Shown here piece by piece: positions 9,001 through 17,395 of a stretch of DNA of 64,000 nt. Below the pieces are notes generated by a model that saw only the letters and a list, made by a program, of their open reading frames with translations, was not told the DNA's origin and ran no database searches. The number at the start of each line of letters is the position of its first letter. Within the stretch, counting starts at the first letter, position 1. This DNA comes from an uncultured Lachnospiraceae bacterium (GTDB lineage: Bacteria; Bacillota; Clostridia; Lachnospirales; Lachnospiraceae): the NCBI GenBank assembly GCA_910578555.1, contig CAJTPS010000018.1, forward strand, positions 1-64,000, read 5' to 3'. The translations under genes were made by a program, and so were the position numbers.

Positions 9001-10316
9001 AACTGATACTATATTCATGGGATGCCAATAATGAACAAATCCTGGCGGACAACTTAATAAAACTTGGCTTTGATGTCGTGTGGTTCCGGAAGGTATGCAG
9101 ACATTATACACGCGACATGGAACTTGCCATGGAGATGATCCAGACCGTCCATCGGGAAGGTGCGGAGGCGGTAGTTTCTTTTAATTATTTTCCGATCATT
9201 TCCATGATTTGTCAGACTTGCGGGATCATGTACTATGCATGGGTGTATGACTGCCCGCATTTTACATTGTATGCGAAGCAGATCGGGAGTCCCTGTAATC
9301 AGATCGGCATATTTGATCGTGAGATGGCGCGGCGTTTGGAGGATGATTATGGTATCCATACGGTTTATCACGCGCCGCTGGCGGTGGACTGTGCATATTT
9401 TGAGAGGGCGCTCGCCCGTGCTTCACGTAAGGAGCGGGAGAAGTACCGGTGTGACGTTTCCTTCGTCGGTTCTCTGTATACGGATGAGCATAATTATTAT
9501 GATCTGCTGTTTTCCGGTGACAGAGGGAACGGAAACGTGCAGGCTGCCGACCGGAACCGGCAGGGAGGCGATGCAGAAAGTGCGGCAGTGGCAGAGCGTG
9601 GCAGTATGGAAGCGTTGATCGGACAGCAGTGCTTTGCCTATGAAAAGGATTATCTCCGACAGGCCGTATCGTCGGAACAGATCAATCTTGCGGGACTGCA
9701 GAAATCTATGGAAGAGCAGGGGCTCATGCTGGGAGAGGACTATTTTGCAAGGTCGGAGGATATTCTGGTTGCAGCGGTATTAGAGAAGAAAGTGACGGTG
9801 GAGGAGCGGCGGAGGCTTCTCACGGAACTTGCAGAGCAGCAGAAAAATTATGACACAGATGTCACTACAGAAAACTGCGGTAAGGAAGGTGCAGACAGAA
9901 AGTATGACTTCCGGCTGTATACGGGTTCTGATACCGGCGCTCTGCCGAAACTGCATGCACACAACTGCGGCAGGGTAGATTACCATACGCAGATGCCGCT
10001 TGTCTTTGCCGGCAGCAGGATCAATCTGAATATTTCCCTGCGCTCCATTCATTCCGGCATACCGCTCAGGGTACTGGATATTATGGCCTGCGGCGGATTT
10101 GTGCTGTCGAACCGTCAGCCGGAGATTGCAGAATATTTCGGAGAAGGTGTTGAGATCGCCACTTTTGCCAGTATGGAAGAGTGTATGGATAAGGTACACT
10201 ACTATCTGGCACATGAGGAAGAGCGCAGACGCATCGCGGAGGCGGGGCAGAGAAAGGTGCAGGCGGCATTTTCCTATGAGTCCGGGCTTATGAGACTGTT
10301 TAAAATGCAGGAATAG
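8997..10316 (+). CDS. CgeB-like glycosyltransferase with internal insertion
   Basis: 439 residues; GTG start overlapping the upstream stop by four bases, so translation is coupled. DUF3880-type N-terminus (KLILYSWDANNEQILADNLI, YAWVYDCPHFTLY, HAPLAVDCAYF) and CgeB C-terminus (VFAGSRINLNISLRSIHSGI, PLRVLDIMACGGFVLSN). It carries two Ala/Glu/Arg-rich stretches (about residues 178-202 and 285-300) absent from the paralogues at 2910 and 4087. It resembles the minus-strand gene at 11576 more than those two (RSIHSGIPLR versus RSIKSGIPLR). Confidence 0.84.
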   Translation: MKLILYSWDANNEQILADNLIKLGFDVVWFRKVCRHYTRDMELAMEMIQTVHREGAEAVVSFNYFPIISMICQTCGIMYYAWVYDCPHFTLYAKQIGSPCNQIGIFDREMARRLEDDYGIHTVYHAPLAVDCAYFERALARASRKEREKYRCDVSFVGSLYTDEHNYYDLLFSGDRGNGNVQAADRNRQGGDAESAAVAERGSMEALIGQQCFAYEKDYLRQAVSSEQINLAGLQKSMEEQGLMLGEDYFARSEDILVAAVLEKKVTVEERRRLLTELAEQQKNYDTDVTTENCGKEGADRKYDFRLYTGSDTGALPKLHAHNCGRVDYHTQMPLVFAGSRINLNISLRSIHSGIPLRVLDIMACGGFVLSNRQPEIAEYFGEGVEIATFASMEECMDKVHYYLAHEEERRRIAEAGQRKVQAAFSYESGLMRLFKMQE

Positions 10317-10333
10317 ATGAGCACACATAGCGT

Positions 10334-11407
10334 TTATTTGTCAGCAAGTCTGCTTTCCAGTTCCCGCACTTTTTCCAGTGCCATCGGAAAATCCCCGCAG
10401 TTGCGGTAGTGCGTAAGTGCATCTTCGGTATTTCCCATCATTTCATTGATCAGACCGATATTATAAGTCGGTATAAACGTGTTTGTCCCGCTCTCTCTGA
10501 CGACAGGACAGTGGATCGCTTTCACAAATTCCATCATGGCTTTCACATATTGTCCGTTGGCCATGTAGATCTGTCCCATACAGCAGTAGAAGTCGGAGGT
10601 GACCGCGAACGTATCATAGACCGCCTCTAACTGCAAAGCCTCTTCACGTCTGCCGGTGTGAAGCAGGGCATTGGCATAAGCGATGATCATCATCTGTACC
10701 CATTCTTCCTGCGGATCTACATCATACTCCAATGCTTTTCCATAATAGATATAGGAATTCTCATAATCATAGATCATGTTGTAGGACTGTCCGATCTGGA
10801 AATAGAGATAAGGGTTTTCCGGATCTTTCTCAAGCTCTTTGAACAGAAGCGTATTGTTGCGCTCTACTTTGCCGCGCAGGTCGGTCACACTGCCCAGATA
10901 GCCGACGTGATCGATCAGAAGCGGTATATCGTAACTTTCATAGTGCATTCCCTTCGTATTGTGGGTGATCTGCTCATGAATCGGGGATTCGAAATGGAAA
11001 AACCTGCGGTTAAACAGTCTTCCCAGACGATCCTGATATACCATGTCGGTTCCATTGGAGATATAGTGGTTGTCGATCGCCAGTCTGCCGACGGATTCAG
11101 GATGCTGTCTGATCAGAGAGGACAGAAGACCGGTGTCGAGCGAGGCAATCACCTCGTCGCAGTCAAGAACCAGGACATAATCATTGGAAGCATGTTTCAG
11201 GGAAAAGTTTCTTGCGGCGCTGAAATCGTCGATCCATGTAAAGTCATATATTTTATCGGTGTACCGTGCGGCGATCTCCTTCGTCCGGTCGGTGGAGCCG
11301 GTGTCAACCACGATGATTTCGAAGCCGCAGGGGTTGAGAGCGGCGAGACATTTTTCAATATTTTTTTCTTCATTTCTGGCAATCATACATACTGAAACAG
11401 GGCACAT
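10334..11407 (-). CDS. Family 2 glycosyltransferase with TPR-like C-terminus
   Basis: 357 residues. Residues 1-230 are a GT-A fold: PVSVCMIARNEEKNIEKCLA, VVDTGSTDRTKEIA, the metal-binding stretch VLVLDCDEV, and later RRFFHFESPIHEQI. The remainder consists of TPR-like helical pairs (YLYFQIGQSYNMIYDYENSY, NTFIPTYNIGLINEMMGNTE). This architecture is found in protein O- and S-glycosyltransferases and in flagellin glycosylation loci. It is the first of three similar minus-strand genes (also 13056 and 14174) and converges with the 8997 gene with only 17 bases between stops. Confidence 0.87.
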   Translation of the reverse strand: MCPVSVCMIARNEEKNIEKCLAALNPCGFEIIVVDTGSTDRTKEIAARYTDKIYDFTWIDDFSAARNFSLKHASNDYVLVLDCDEVIASLDTGLLSSLIRQHPESVGRLAIDNHYISNGTDMVYQDRLGRLFNRRFFHFESPIHEQITHNTKGMHYESYDIPLLIDHVGYLGSVTDLRGKVERNNTLLFKELEKDPENPYLYFQIGQSYNMIYDYENSYIYYGKALEYDVDPQEEWVQMMIIAYANALLHTGRREEALQLEAVYDTFAVTSDFYCCMGQIYMANGQYVKAMMEFVKAIHCPVVRESGTNTFIPTYNIGLINEMMGNTEDALTHYRNCGDFPMALEKVRELESRLADK

Positions 11408-11575
11408 CGTTTTGAATCCTCCGTTGCAATTGACACCGCATAAACGTAAATTGATGCGGAATCCGGTATGGTGTGAATTGTAACGTTATCATAACATATT
11501 TTACGGGATCAGTCATTATGTGGTTACGTGCGCGCAGGCCGGCACTTTCCATAACTGATAGCGGGAAATGCGCGA

Positions 11576-12730
11576 TCACCCCAGCATCTCCCGCACCCTG
11601 TGCCGGAAAGTATGCCCATCCGCGATTTTGTCATGGCCGTTTCTTGCAATCGCCATGCGTTCCTCTTCATGGCTAAGATAGTAGTTGAGCTTATGCATCA
11701 GATCTTCTTTGCTCTCATAATAATCGAAATCCTCGCCGGGTACAAACTCATCCAGATAATCAGCCTGAAAGTTGCTGAGCAGGAAACCGCCGCTTCCCAT
11801 GATATCAAAGGCGCGCAGCGGAATACCGCTCTTGATGCTGCGAAGAGAAATGTTCAGATTGACCCGGCTCTGCTTAAACACCAGCGGCATTTGCTGATAA
11901 TAATCGACCGTGCCGTGGTTGGTAAGGTTAGGCAGGGCATAATTCCGGTTGGGCGTAAACAGGTCAAAACGGAACTGCTGTGTGACTGCGCGGAGCAGTT
12001 CGTCCCGTTCCAGTCCGGTGATTTTGCGGTTGATCACATACTGCGCATAGAGATATTCCCGTGATTCCACGCCGTCCGGATTCGGGTCCATCGGAAGGGC
12101 ATGATACAGGTCGTCTATGACCGGCGACAGGGATTCCTGAATAAAATTATATCCCTGCACCTTCATCTGTGCAGCCATAAGCGCATCCAGATATCCTCTG
12201 GAGTAATCTGACAGTGATGTCATACGATCAAAGAAGTTATGATCCTCGGTGTAGAGGGAGCCGACGAAAGAGACGTCGTACAGGTATGGGAAATCGGCGG
12301 AGTCCGGCAGAACCGGAACAATCCTGTCCAGGCGGTCTGTGTTTGCCGCCATCGGCAGGTAATGAACCGTCCGGATACCTGCATTATGAAATTCCATGTA
12401 AAGTTCTTTGTCGAAAACAAAGATTACATTACATGGATTAATTGCGGTGTAGGAATAAAGCATAACATACGGACTGTCGTAGATCCAGGAGATATAGCGT
12501 ATACTTTCTTTTCTGCATACGTTTGAGACAACGGGAAAGTAATTAAAGGAAAAGACGACATCGGGCGATTCCTGATGTAGAGAGGAAGCCAGCGCTTTTT
12601 CTACCTCGGCGTCGCTTCGGGGATCTCTGTTGGAGAAAGGAAAACAGACCACGTTGTGTCCCTCCGCAGCAAATGCCTCCTTGATATCCTGATTTCCAAA
12701 ACTCGCCCATTCGATAAAAAGTATATTCAT
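11576..12730 (-). CDS. CgeB-like glycosyltransferase
   Basis: 384 residues. N-terminal DUF3880-type domain (NILFIEWASFGNQDIKEAF, YISWIYDSPYVMLYSYT, VFVFDKELYMEF read approximately) and CgeB C-terminal domain (VFKQSRVNLNISLRSIKSGI, PLRAFDIMGSGGFLLSN, ending YYLSHEEERMAIARNGHDK). AGAGGAGAAT before the ATG is the ribosome binding site. It lies between two GT2/TPR genes on the same strand, so sugar-adding enzymes of two families alternate here. Confidence 0.84.
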   Translation of the reverse strand: MNILFIEWASFGNQDIKEAFAAEGHNVVCFPFSNRDPRSDAEVEKALASSLHQESPDVVFSFNYFPVVSNVCRKESIRYISWIYDSPYVMLYSYTAINPCNVIFVFDKELYMEFHNAGIRTVHYLPMAANTDRLDRIVPVLPDSADFPYLYDVSFVGSLYTEDHNFFDRMTSLSDYSRGYLDALMAAQMKVQGYNFIQESLSPVIDDLYHALPMDPNPDGVESREYLYAQYVINRKITGLERDELLRAVTQQFRFDLFTPNRNYALPNLTNHGTVDYYQQMPLVFKQSRVNLNISLRSIKSGIPLRAFDIMGSGGFLLSNFQADYLDEFVPGEDFDYYESKEDLMHKLNYYLSHEEERMAIARNGHDKIADGHTFRHRVREMLG

Positions 12731-12771
12731 ATTCTCCTCTGTTCTGACCGCCGCGGGAGCGGCAGGCCGTT

Positions 12772-12972
12772 CTATCCAATCGTTTTACGTGCATGCGCCC
12801 TGATCTTCTCATAAGTTTCAGGGCTTAAATCATGTTCGATCCGGCAGGCGTCTTCTGCCGCGGTCTTCTCATCTACGCCGAGCGATATGAAGAAAGCCGT
12901 CAGAACTTTATGACGGTCGTAGACAGCGGCGGCAATTGCATAGCCGGAGTCGGTAAGGGTGATACGACGCAA
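12772..12972 (-). pseudogene. Remnant of a DtxR/MntR-family metal-dependent repressor
   Basis: About 66 codons encode ITLTDSGYAIAAAVYDRHKV, LGVDEKTAAEDACRIEHDLS and ETYEKIRAH, the dimerization and metal-binding region of DtxR/MntR repressors (the Glu, Cys and His in EDACRIEH are metal-site residues in that family). The N-terminal winged-helix DNA-binding half is missing: a TGA lies two codons before the first family-like residue and no HTH sequence follows upstream. About half of a normal 120-150 residue protein is therefore lost. It is probably a decayed gene caught between glycosyltransferase insertions. Confidence 0.75.
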
Positions 12973-13055
12973 ATATCAAATTTGCGTACACCGATCTCCA
13001 TTTGCGCAAAAATTTATTTTTCAATCCCCTGAAATATAATGCAGACCCAATGAAG

Positions 13056-14159
13056 TTAAGAAAGCAGCCGCAGCCTTGCCCTGGCGGGTTCATAATCGCC
13101 GCACTTGCGGTAGGCTTCTTTGGCTTTTGCAATATTTCCTGTGCATTCATGGATGACACCGATGTTATAACTGGCCTTGTAGCTGTTCACGCCTTCTACG
13201 GCAAACTCTTCCATCGTGGAAGCCTTATGAAGCTCACGGATGGCTTCCTCGAATAATCCATTATTCATATAGATCAGTCCGATCAAAAATACGAAATCGG
13301 CCCGCACTGCAAAGTCATCGTATACACCCAGCAGGTTCAGCGCGTCTTGCGGGCGTTTCAAGTCCAACAGGGTATATCCGTAGGATTCCACCATTGTCTG
13401 TACATAATCCATGGCAGGATCTACATCCATGGCAAGCCCCAGATCATAACAGCGGCAGGCGTTCTCATAGTCCTGCAGTTTGCGGTAACTCTGTCCTAAC
13501 TGATAGTAGAGATAAGGATCGGCACCGTGGGCCTCCAATTCTTTTTCCAAAAGGGCTATGTTGCGCTTTGATTTCATACGCATCTCTTCCCCGGAGCCGT
13601 CGTAACCGACATGCAGCACCTCGATCGGGGCACAATAAACCTGCTTGACAGGCATAAGATCCGCTTCTGTGTCCGGCACAGCGGAAGCGGCAGAGGGGTT
13701 ATCACCAGTAATCGGCGTAAGCTGTTCATGCACAGCGCCCGTAAAACGGTAATAAAGGCGATTTACGAAACGGCTGACGCGCACCCGGTCATAGGAAGTC
13801 CGCCCGTTTTCGGTAAAGCGGTTGCGGATGAGAATACGCCCGGCACAATGTGCATATTGCTCCATACACTTTTGTAATGCAACGGTGTCTAAAACCTCCA
13901 GATATTCGTCACAGTCCAGAGATAGTATCCAATCATGGGAGGCTTTTTGCATGGCAAAATTTTTAGCGGCGCTGAAATCGTTACACCAGTCAAAATGAAA
14001 AATCCGGTCGGTGTATTTCTGTGCCAGCGCCACGGTACGGTCCGTCGAGCCTGTGTCAGCCAGCACGATCTCGAACCCGTAGGGCTGCAGACGTTTCAGA
14101 CATTCTTCTATATGCTTTTCTTCGTTTCTGGCAATTATGCAGACGGATATAGGCAGCAC
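13056..14159 (-). CDS. Family 2 glycosyltransferase with TPR-like C-terminus
   Basis: 367 residues; close paralogue of the genes at 10334 and 14174. GT-A motifs: PISVCIIARNEEKHIEECLK, LADTGSTDRTVALA, ILSLDCDEYLEVL, YYRFTGAVHEQL. TPR-like tail: YLYYQLGQSYRKLQDYENAC and ASYNIGVIHECTGNIAKAKE. Between the two lies a short insert (about residues 172-190) absent from the paralogues. It is 14 bases downstream of the 14174 gene, so the two are co-transcribed. Confidence 0.86.
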   Translation of the reverse strand: MLPISVCIIARNEEKHIEECLKRLQPYGFEIVLADTGSTDRTVALAQKYTDRIFHFDWCNDFSAAKNFAMQKASHDWILSLDCDEYLEVLDTVALQKCMEQYAHCAGRILIRNRFTENGRTSYDRVRVSRFVNRLYYRFTGAVHEQLTPITGDNPSAASAVPDTEADLMPVKQVYCAPIEVLHVGYDGSGEEMRMKSKRNIALLEKELEAHGADPYLYYQLGQSYRKLQDYENACRCYDLGLAMDVDPAMDYVQTMVESYGYTLLDLKRPQDALNLLGVYDDFAVRADFVFLIGLIYMNNGLFEEAIRELHKASTMEEFAVEGVNSYKASYNIGVIHECTGNIAKAKEAYRKCGDYEPARARLRLLS

Positions 14160-14173
14160 GGCAGTTCCCTTCC

Positions 14174-15301
14174 TTAAACAGATTTATATAATGTCTGGTT
14201 TATAACCGCACCGCTTCCGGATACCGTGCGTCCGCCTGCAGGGATCTCAGAAGCGGTAAGCTCTTTCAATTTCCTGACGGCAGGTTCATAGTCGCCGCAT
14301 TTCCTATAGTATGTACGGGCTTCGCTCAAATTGCCCATGCTCTCATAGATGGAGGCGATATTATAGTTGGCGCGATAGCTGTTGACGCCTTTGCGGGAGT
14401 AGGAGGAAAGCGTGGTTGCCTTCCGGAACTCTTCGATCGCCTTGTCGTTTAGTCCCCTTTTCATATAGATCATGCCCATCAGATAGACGAAATCCGCGCG
14501 GTGGGAGAACAACTCATACTTATCCAGGAGTTTCATGGCAAGATCATATTTGGCCAGTTCTACCAGACAATAACCATAGGTTTCCGCCATGCTCTGCACA
14601 AAGGCGGAGCGGGGATCGGCATTCAGTTCCAGACCTTTCTGGTAGTAGTGCGCCGCTTTCTCCAGATCATTTAATGAGATATAGTTCTGACCGAGCTGGA
14701 AATAGATATAGGGGCTCGGTCCCTTGATCGCCAGATCGTGCAGCAGCATTTCCAGATTACGGGTAGCGCGCATGCGTTTATCGGATTCAGACACATATCC
14801 CTCATGATAGAAGGTCAGCGGAATCTCGAAAGAATCCGGTTCGCCGCCGGTGAGCAGACATACCTGTTCATGGATGCTGCCCTCATAATGACAGTACCGG
14901 CGGTTGAACAGCCGGCCGATGCGCTCCGACTGGATGGAACGTATACCCTGAACGATATAGGGATTATTACGGGTGATCATGCCCATGGAGCGGCTGTTTT
15001 CTTCTAACACATCCTCTAATTCGGCCAGATTGACATTTTCCAGATATTCGTCGCAGTCTATGATCAGCACCCAGTCGTTGGAAGCCTGCTGGATGGAGAA
15101 GTTTCTGGCGGCGCTGAAGTCATCGCACCATGCGAAGTGAAACACCTTGTCCGCGTACTTGTGGGCAACCTCAACGGTTCGGTCCACAGAACCCGTATCG
15201 ACGACAATGACTTCAAATTTGCACGGGCGAAGCCGCTTGAGGCATTCTTCTATATGATTGTCTTCATTCTTTGCGATCATGCATACTGAGATAGGGTTCA
15301 T
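14174..15301 (-). CDS. Family 2 glycosyltransferase with TPR-like C-terminus
   Basis: 375 residues; first gene of the minus-strand operon 14174-13056. GT-A motifs: PISVCMIAKNEDNHIEECLK, VVDTGSVDRTVEVA, VLIIDCDEYLENV, RRYCHYEGSIHEQV. TPR-like tail: YIYFQLGQNYISLNDLEKAA, ANYNIASIYESMGNLSEART. GAGGTGAT lies just before the ATG. The 5' leader contains a 9-bp inverted repeat (15320-15339) close to the start. Confidence 0.87.
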   Translation of the reverse strand: MNPISVCMIAKNEDNHIEECLKRLRPCKFEVIVVDTGSVDRTVEVAHKYADKVFHFAWCDDFSAARNFSIQQASNDWVLIIDCDEYLENVNLAELEDVLEENSRSMGMITRNNPYIVQGIRSIQSERIGRLFNRRYCHYEGSIHEQVCLLTGGEPDSFEIPLTFYHEGYVSESDKRMRATRNLEMLLHDLAIKGPSPYIYFQLGQNYISLNDLEKAAHYYQKGLELNADPRSAFVQSMAETYGYCLVELAKYDLAMKLLDKYELFSHRADFVYLMGMIYMKRGLNDKAIEEFRKATTLSSYSRKGVNSYRANYNIASIYESMGNLSEARTYYRKCGDYEPAVRKLKELTASEIPAGGRTVSGSGAVINQTLYKSV

Positions 15302-15319
15302 GATATCACCTCTTCACCT

Positions 15320-15339
15320 GTGTGAAGATTTCTTCACAC
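15320..15339 (-). promoter_or_regulatory. Inverted repeat in the leader of the 14174 glycosyltransferase operon
   Basis: GTGTGAAGA-TT-TCTTCACAC, a perfect 9-bp dyad 19 bases upstream of the start codon. In the minus-strand RNA it would fold just before the ribosome binding site. No T-tract follows, so it is not a terminator; an operator or mRNA-stabilizing hairpin is more likely. The rest of 15340-15536 is AT-rich and shows no gene. Confidence 0.4.
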
Positions 15340-15536
15340 GTTTCTATCATATATATTAGCATTTTCTGCATGTTACGACAATAAAATATTTTGTTGTGTC
15401 CTGGCAAAAAAAGAACAGAATTAGGAAAAAAGTACCAGACTTATTGCACAAAAATAAAGTAAAAAATAGAGGCAAAATGACGATATTGACGGAATATCGT
15501 TTAATAAGCGTTTCGCTGGTTCCTTTTTTTGGAGCT

Positions 15537-15556
15537 TTGTGATATAATTTTCACAA
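15537..15556 (+). promoter_or_regulatory. Promoter -10 embedded in a dyad before the HTH gene
   Basis: TATAAT at 15543-15548 sits inside the dyad TTGTGA-N8-TCACAA (15537-15556), 37 bases before the start codon at 15593. The matching -35 is poor, so activation or an extended contact may be needed. A dyad over the -10 suggests repression, possibly by the small HTH protein itself. Confidence 0.5.
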
Positions 15557-15592
15557 AACAAAATCAGAATCATACACTATAGGAGGGCTAAC

Positions 15593-15937
15593 ATGACAAA
15601 GGCAGAAATTTTAAAGGCAGAAATCCTGAAGCAGTATAAGAGTGTCAGACAGTTCGCGATCGAGATGGAGATACCGTATTCCACTCTGGTTACCGCCCTG
15701 GATAGAGGTATCGAGGGAATGGCGTATGGCACTGTGATCAGAATGTGTGACAAACTGAACCTGAATCCGGTTGACTTTACACCGCTTAACCAGAAGAGCG
15801 TGCTTGGCAGCAAGATTATGGAGAACCGTGTGATGCAGTATTATGTGAAGCTGAACAAGACAGGACGCAAGAAGGCATTAGAGTTGATGGAAGATTATGC
15901 GCAGCTGGAAAAATATAAGGCAGTAGAGGAGAATTGA
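15593..15937 (+). CDS. Small XRE-type HTH transcriptional regulator
   Basis: 114 residues. Residues about 5-62 form a Cro/CI-like helix-turn-helix (EILKQYKSVRQFAIEMEIPY, STLVTALDRG, MAYGTVIRMCDKLNLNPVDF). The C-terminal part (MQYYVKLNKTGRKKALELM) is helical and probably a dimerization segment. AGGAGGG precedes the ATG. The stop codon overlaps the start of glf by one base, so both are made from one message. It may regulate this operon through the dyad at 15537; that is inference. Confidence 0.85.
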   Translation: MTKAEILKAEILKQYKSVRQFAIEMEIPYSTLVTALDRGIEGMAYGTVIRMCDKLNLNPVDFTPLNQKSVLGSKIMENRVMQYYVKLNKTGRKKALELMEDYAQLEKYKAVEEN

Positions 15938-17073
15938 TGCAGTACGATTATCTGATAGTAGGCGCCGGCTTGTTCGGTGCCGTGTTCGCACGTGAGATGA
16001 GGCAGCGGGGCAGAAGGGTGCTCGTGATTGACAGAAGGGAGCATATAGCCGGAAATATCTATACGGAGTCTGTGATGGACATCCAGGTACATCGGTACGG
16101 AGCACATATTTTTCACACTTCCGACAAGAAAATATGGGACTATGTCAATCAGTTTGCCGAATTTAATCATTATATAAATTCACCGATTGCATATTATAAG
16201 GGAGAATTGTATAATCTCCCTTTTAATATGAATACATTTAGTAAAATGTGGGGCGTGGTAACGCCGGCGCAGGCGCGCGAGAAGATTGCGGAACAGATTG
16301 AGAAACTGCAGATCACGGAGCCTAAGAACCTGGAGGAGCAGGCGCTTTCGCTCGTTGGCACAGACGTCTATGAGAAGCTGGTAAAAGGCTATACGGAGAA
16401 ACAGTGGGGAAGAGATTGCAAGGATCTTCCGTCCTTTATCATTAAGAGGCTGCCGCTTCGGTTTACTTATGATAACAACTATTTCAATGACCGTTATCAG
16501 GGGATTCCTGTCGGAGGGTATACCCTTATGGTAGAGAATATGCTACAGGGGATCGAGGTACGGACGGGAATTTCTTATCAGGAATTTGCCGTGGAGCAGG
16601 AGATAGACGGTTTGCCAATGATCATCGACAGGGAGGGCAATACTTACCGCAAGGTGGTGTATACCGGAATGATGGATGAGTATTTCGATCATTGTCTGGG
16701 ACATCTGGAATACCGGTCTCTTCGGTTTGAGACACAGGAACTTCCGGAGTGTGATAATTATCAGGGAAACGCTGTGGTAAATTACACGGAACGGGAGGTT
16801 CCCTACACGCGGATCATCGAGCATAAGCATTTTACGTTCGGGACGCAGCCGGGCACGGTAATTACCAGAGAGTATCCGGCACAGTGGCGGGAGGGGGATG
16901 AGCCTTACTATCCGGTCAATGATGAGCGCAATGACGATCTTTTCAAGCAATATCTTGCACTGGCGGCAAAGAAGGAACATGTGATCTTCGGCGGCCGCTT
17001 AGGACAGTACCGTTATTATGATATGGATAAGGTGATCGCCGCGGCGCTTGAAACGGTAGCTGAGTGTGAATGA
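15937..17073 (+). CDS. glf: UDP-galactopyranose mutase
   Basis: 378 residues, normal for the family. This flavoenzyme interconverts UDP-galactopyranose and UDP-galactofuranose, the donor for galactofuranose in surface glycans. The N-terminal FAD-binding motif is LIVGAGLFGAVFAREMRQRG; the family motifs HRYGAHIFHTSDKKIWDYVN, LPFNMNTFSKMWGV, EKLVKGYTEKQWGRDCKDLP and GGRLGQYRYYDMDKVI (the last binds FAD and substrate) are all present. I chose the ATG at 15937, with GAGGAG upstream, over the TTG one codon earlier. Its place beside the glycosyltransferase island suggests galactofuranose is one of the sugars used there. Confidence 0.95.
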   Translation: MQYDYLIVGAGLFGAVFAREMRQRGRRVLVIDRREHIAGNIYTESVMDIQVHRYGAHIFHTSDKKIWDYVNQFAEFNHYINSPIAYYKGELYNLPFNMNTFSKMWGVVTPAQAREKIAEQIEKLQITEPKNLEEQALSLVGTDVYEKLVKGYTEKQWGRDCKDLPSFIIKRLPLRFTYDNNYFNDRYQGIPVGGYTLMVENMLQGIEVRTGISYQEFAVEQEIDGLPMIIDREGNTYRKVVYTGMMDEYFDHCLGHLEYRSLRFETQELPECDNYQGNAVVNYTEREVPYTRIIEHKHFTFGTQPGTVITREYPAQWREGDEPYYPVNDERNDDLFKQYLALAAKKEHVIFGGRLGQYRYYDMDKVIAAALETVAECE

Positions 17074-17221
17074 AAATACCATTCCCAGCGTGAGAAAAGC
17101 ACTCATGCGGAAGAACCGTCCGCAGAGCGGACTTGCTGCAAGCAGCATTCTTCCCACGCATTGAAATGCCGCAGAGTGAATTATGGGGAATAACTGTAAC
17201 AGAAAATCCACGGGCAGAGTA

Positions 17222-17250
17222 TTGACAAGTATCAGTACTCTGCCTATAAT
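17222..17250 (+). promoter_or_regulatory. Consensus sigma-A promoter for the carboxyltransferase gene
   Basis: TTGACA (17222-17227), 17 bases, TATAAT (17245-17250): both hexamers and the spacing match the sigma-A consensus exactly. It lies in the 322-base gap 17074-17395, which otherwise contains no gene I can support. The transcript would start near 17257 and have a leader of about 140 bases. Confidence 0.88.
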
Positions 17251-17260
17251 ATGAGTTGAT

Positions 17261-17277
17261 AGTTTGAGTATCAAAGT
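17261..17277 (+). promoter_or_regulatory. FabT-like operator candidate
   Basis: AGTTTGAGTATCAAAGT immediately after the predicted transcription start. It has the architecture TTTGA-N3-TCAAA of the binding site of FabT, a MarR-family regulator of fatty acid synthesis in Firmicutes. Bound protein here would block the consensus promoter just upstream. The match is by eye from memory of the motif. Confidence 0.45.
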
Positions 17278-17395
17278 ATTGGAAGCTCAAATTAACACAC
17301 AGGTGTTACAGGAAAGAAGGTTCAGACACGGAAAGTGTGTGCGCAAGGTGCATTATGATGATTCAGACCATGGCGAAGCGGAGGAGACGGGGATC

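Noticed and set aside
8197..9111. 304-codon frame antisense to the 7873 glycosyltransferase
   Set aside because: Overlaps a clear GT domain on the plus strand and shows no recognisable motif.
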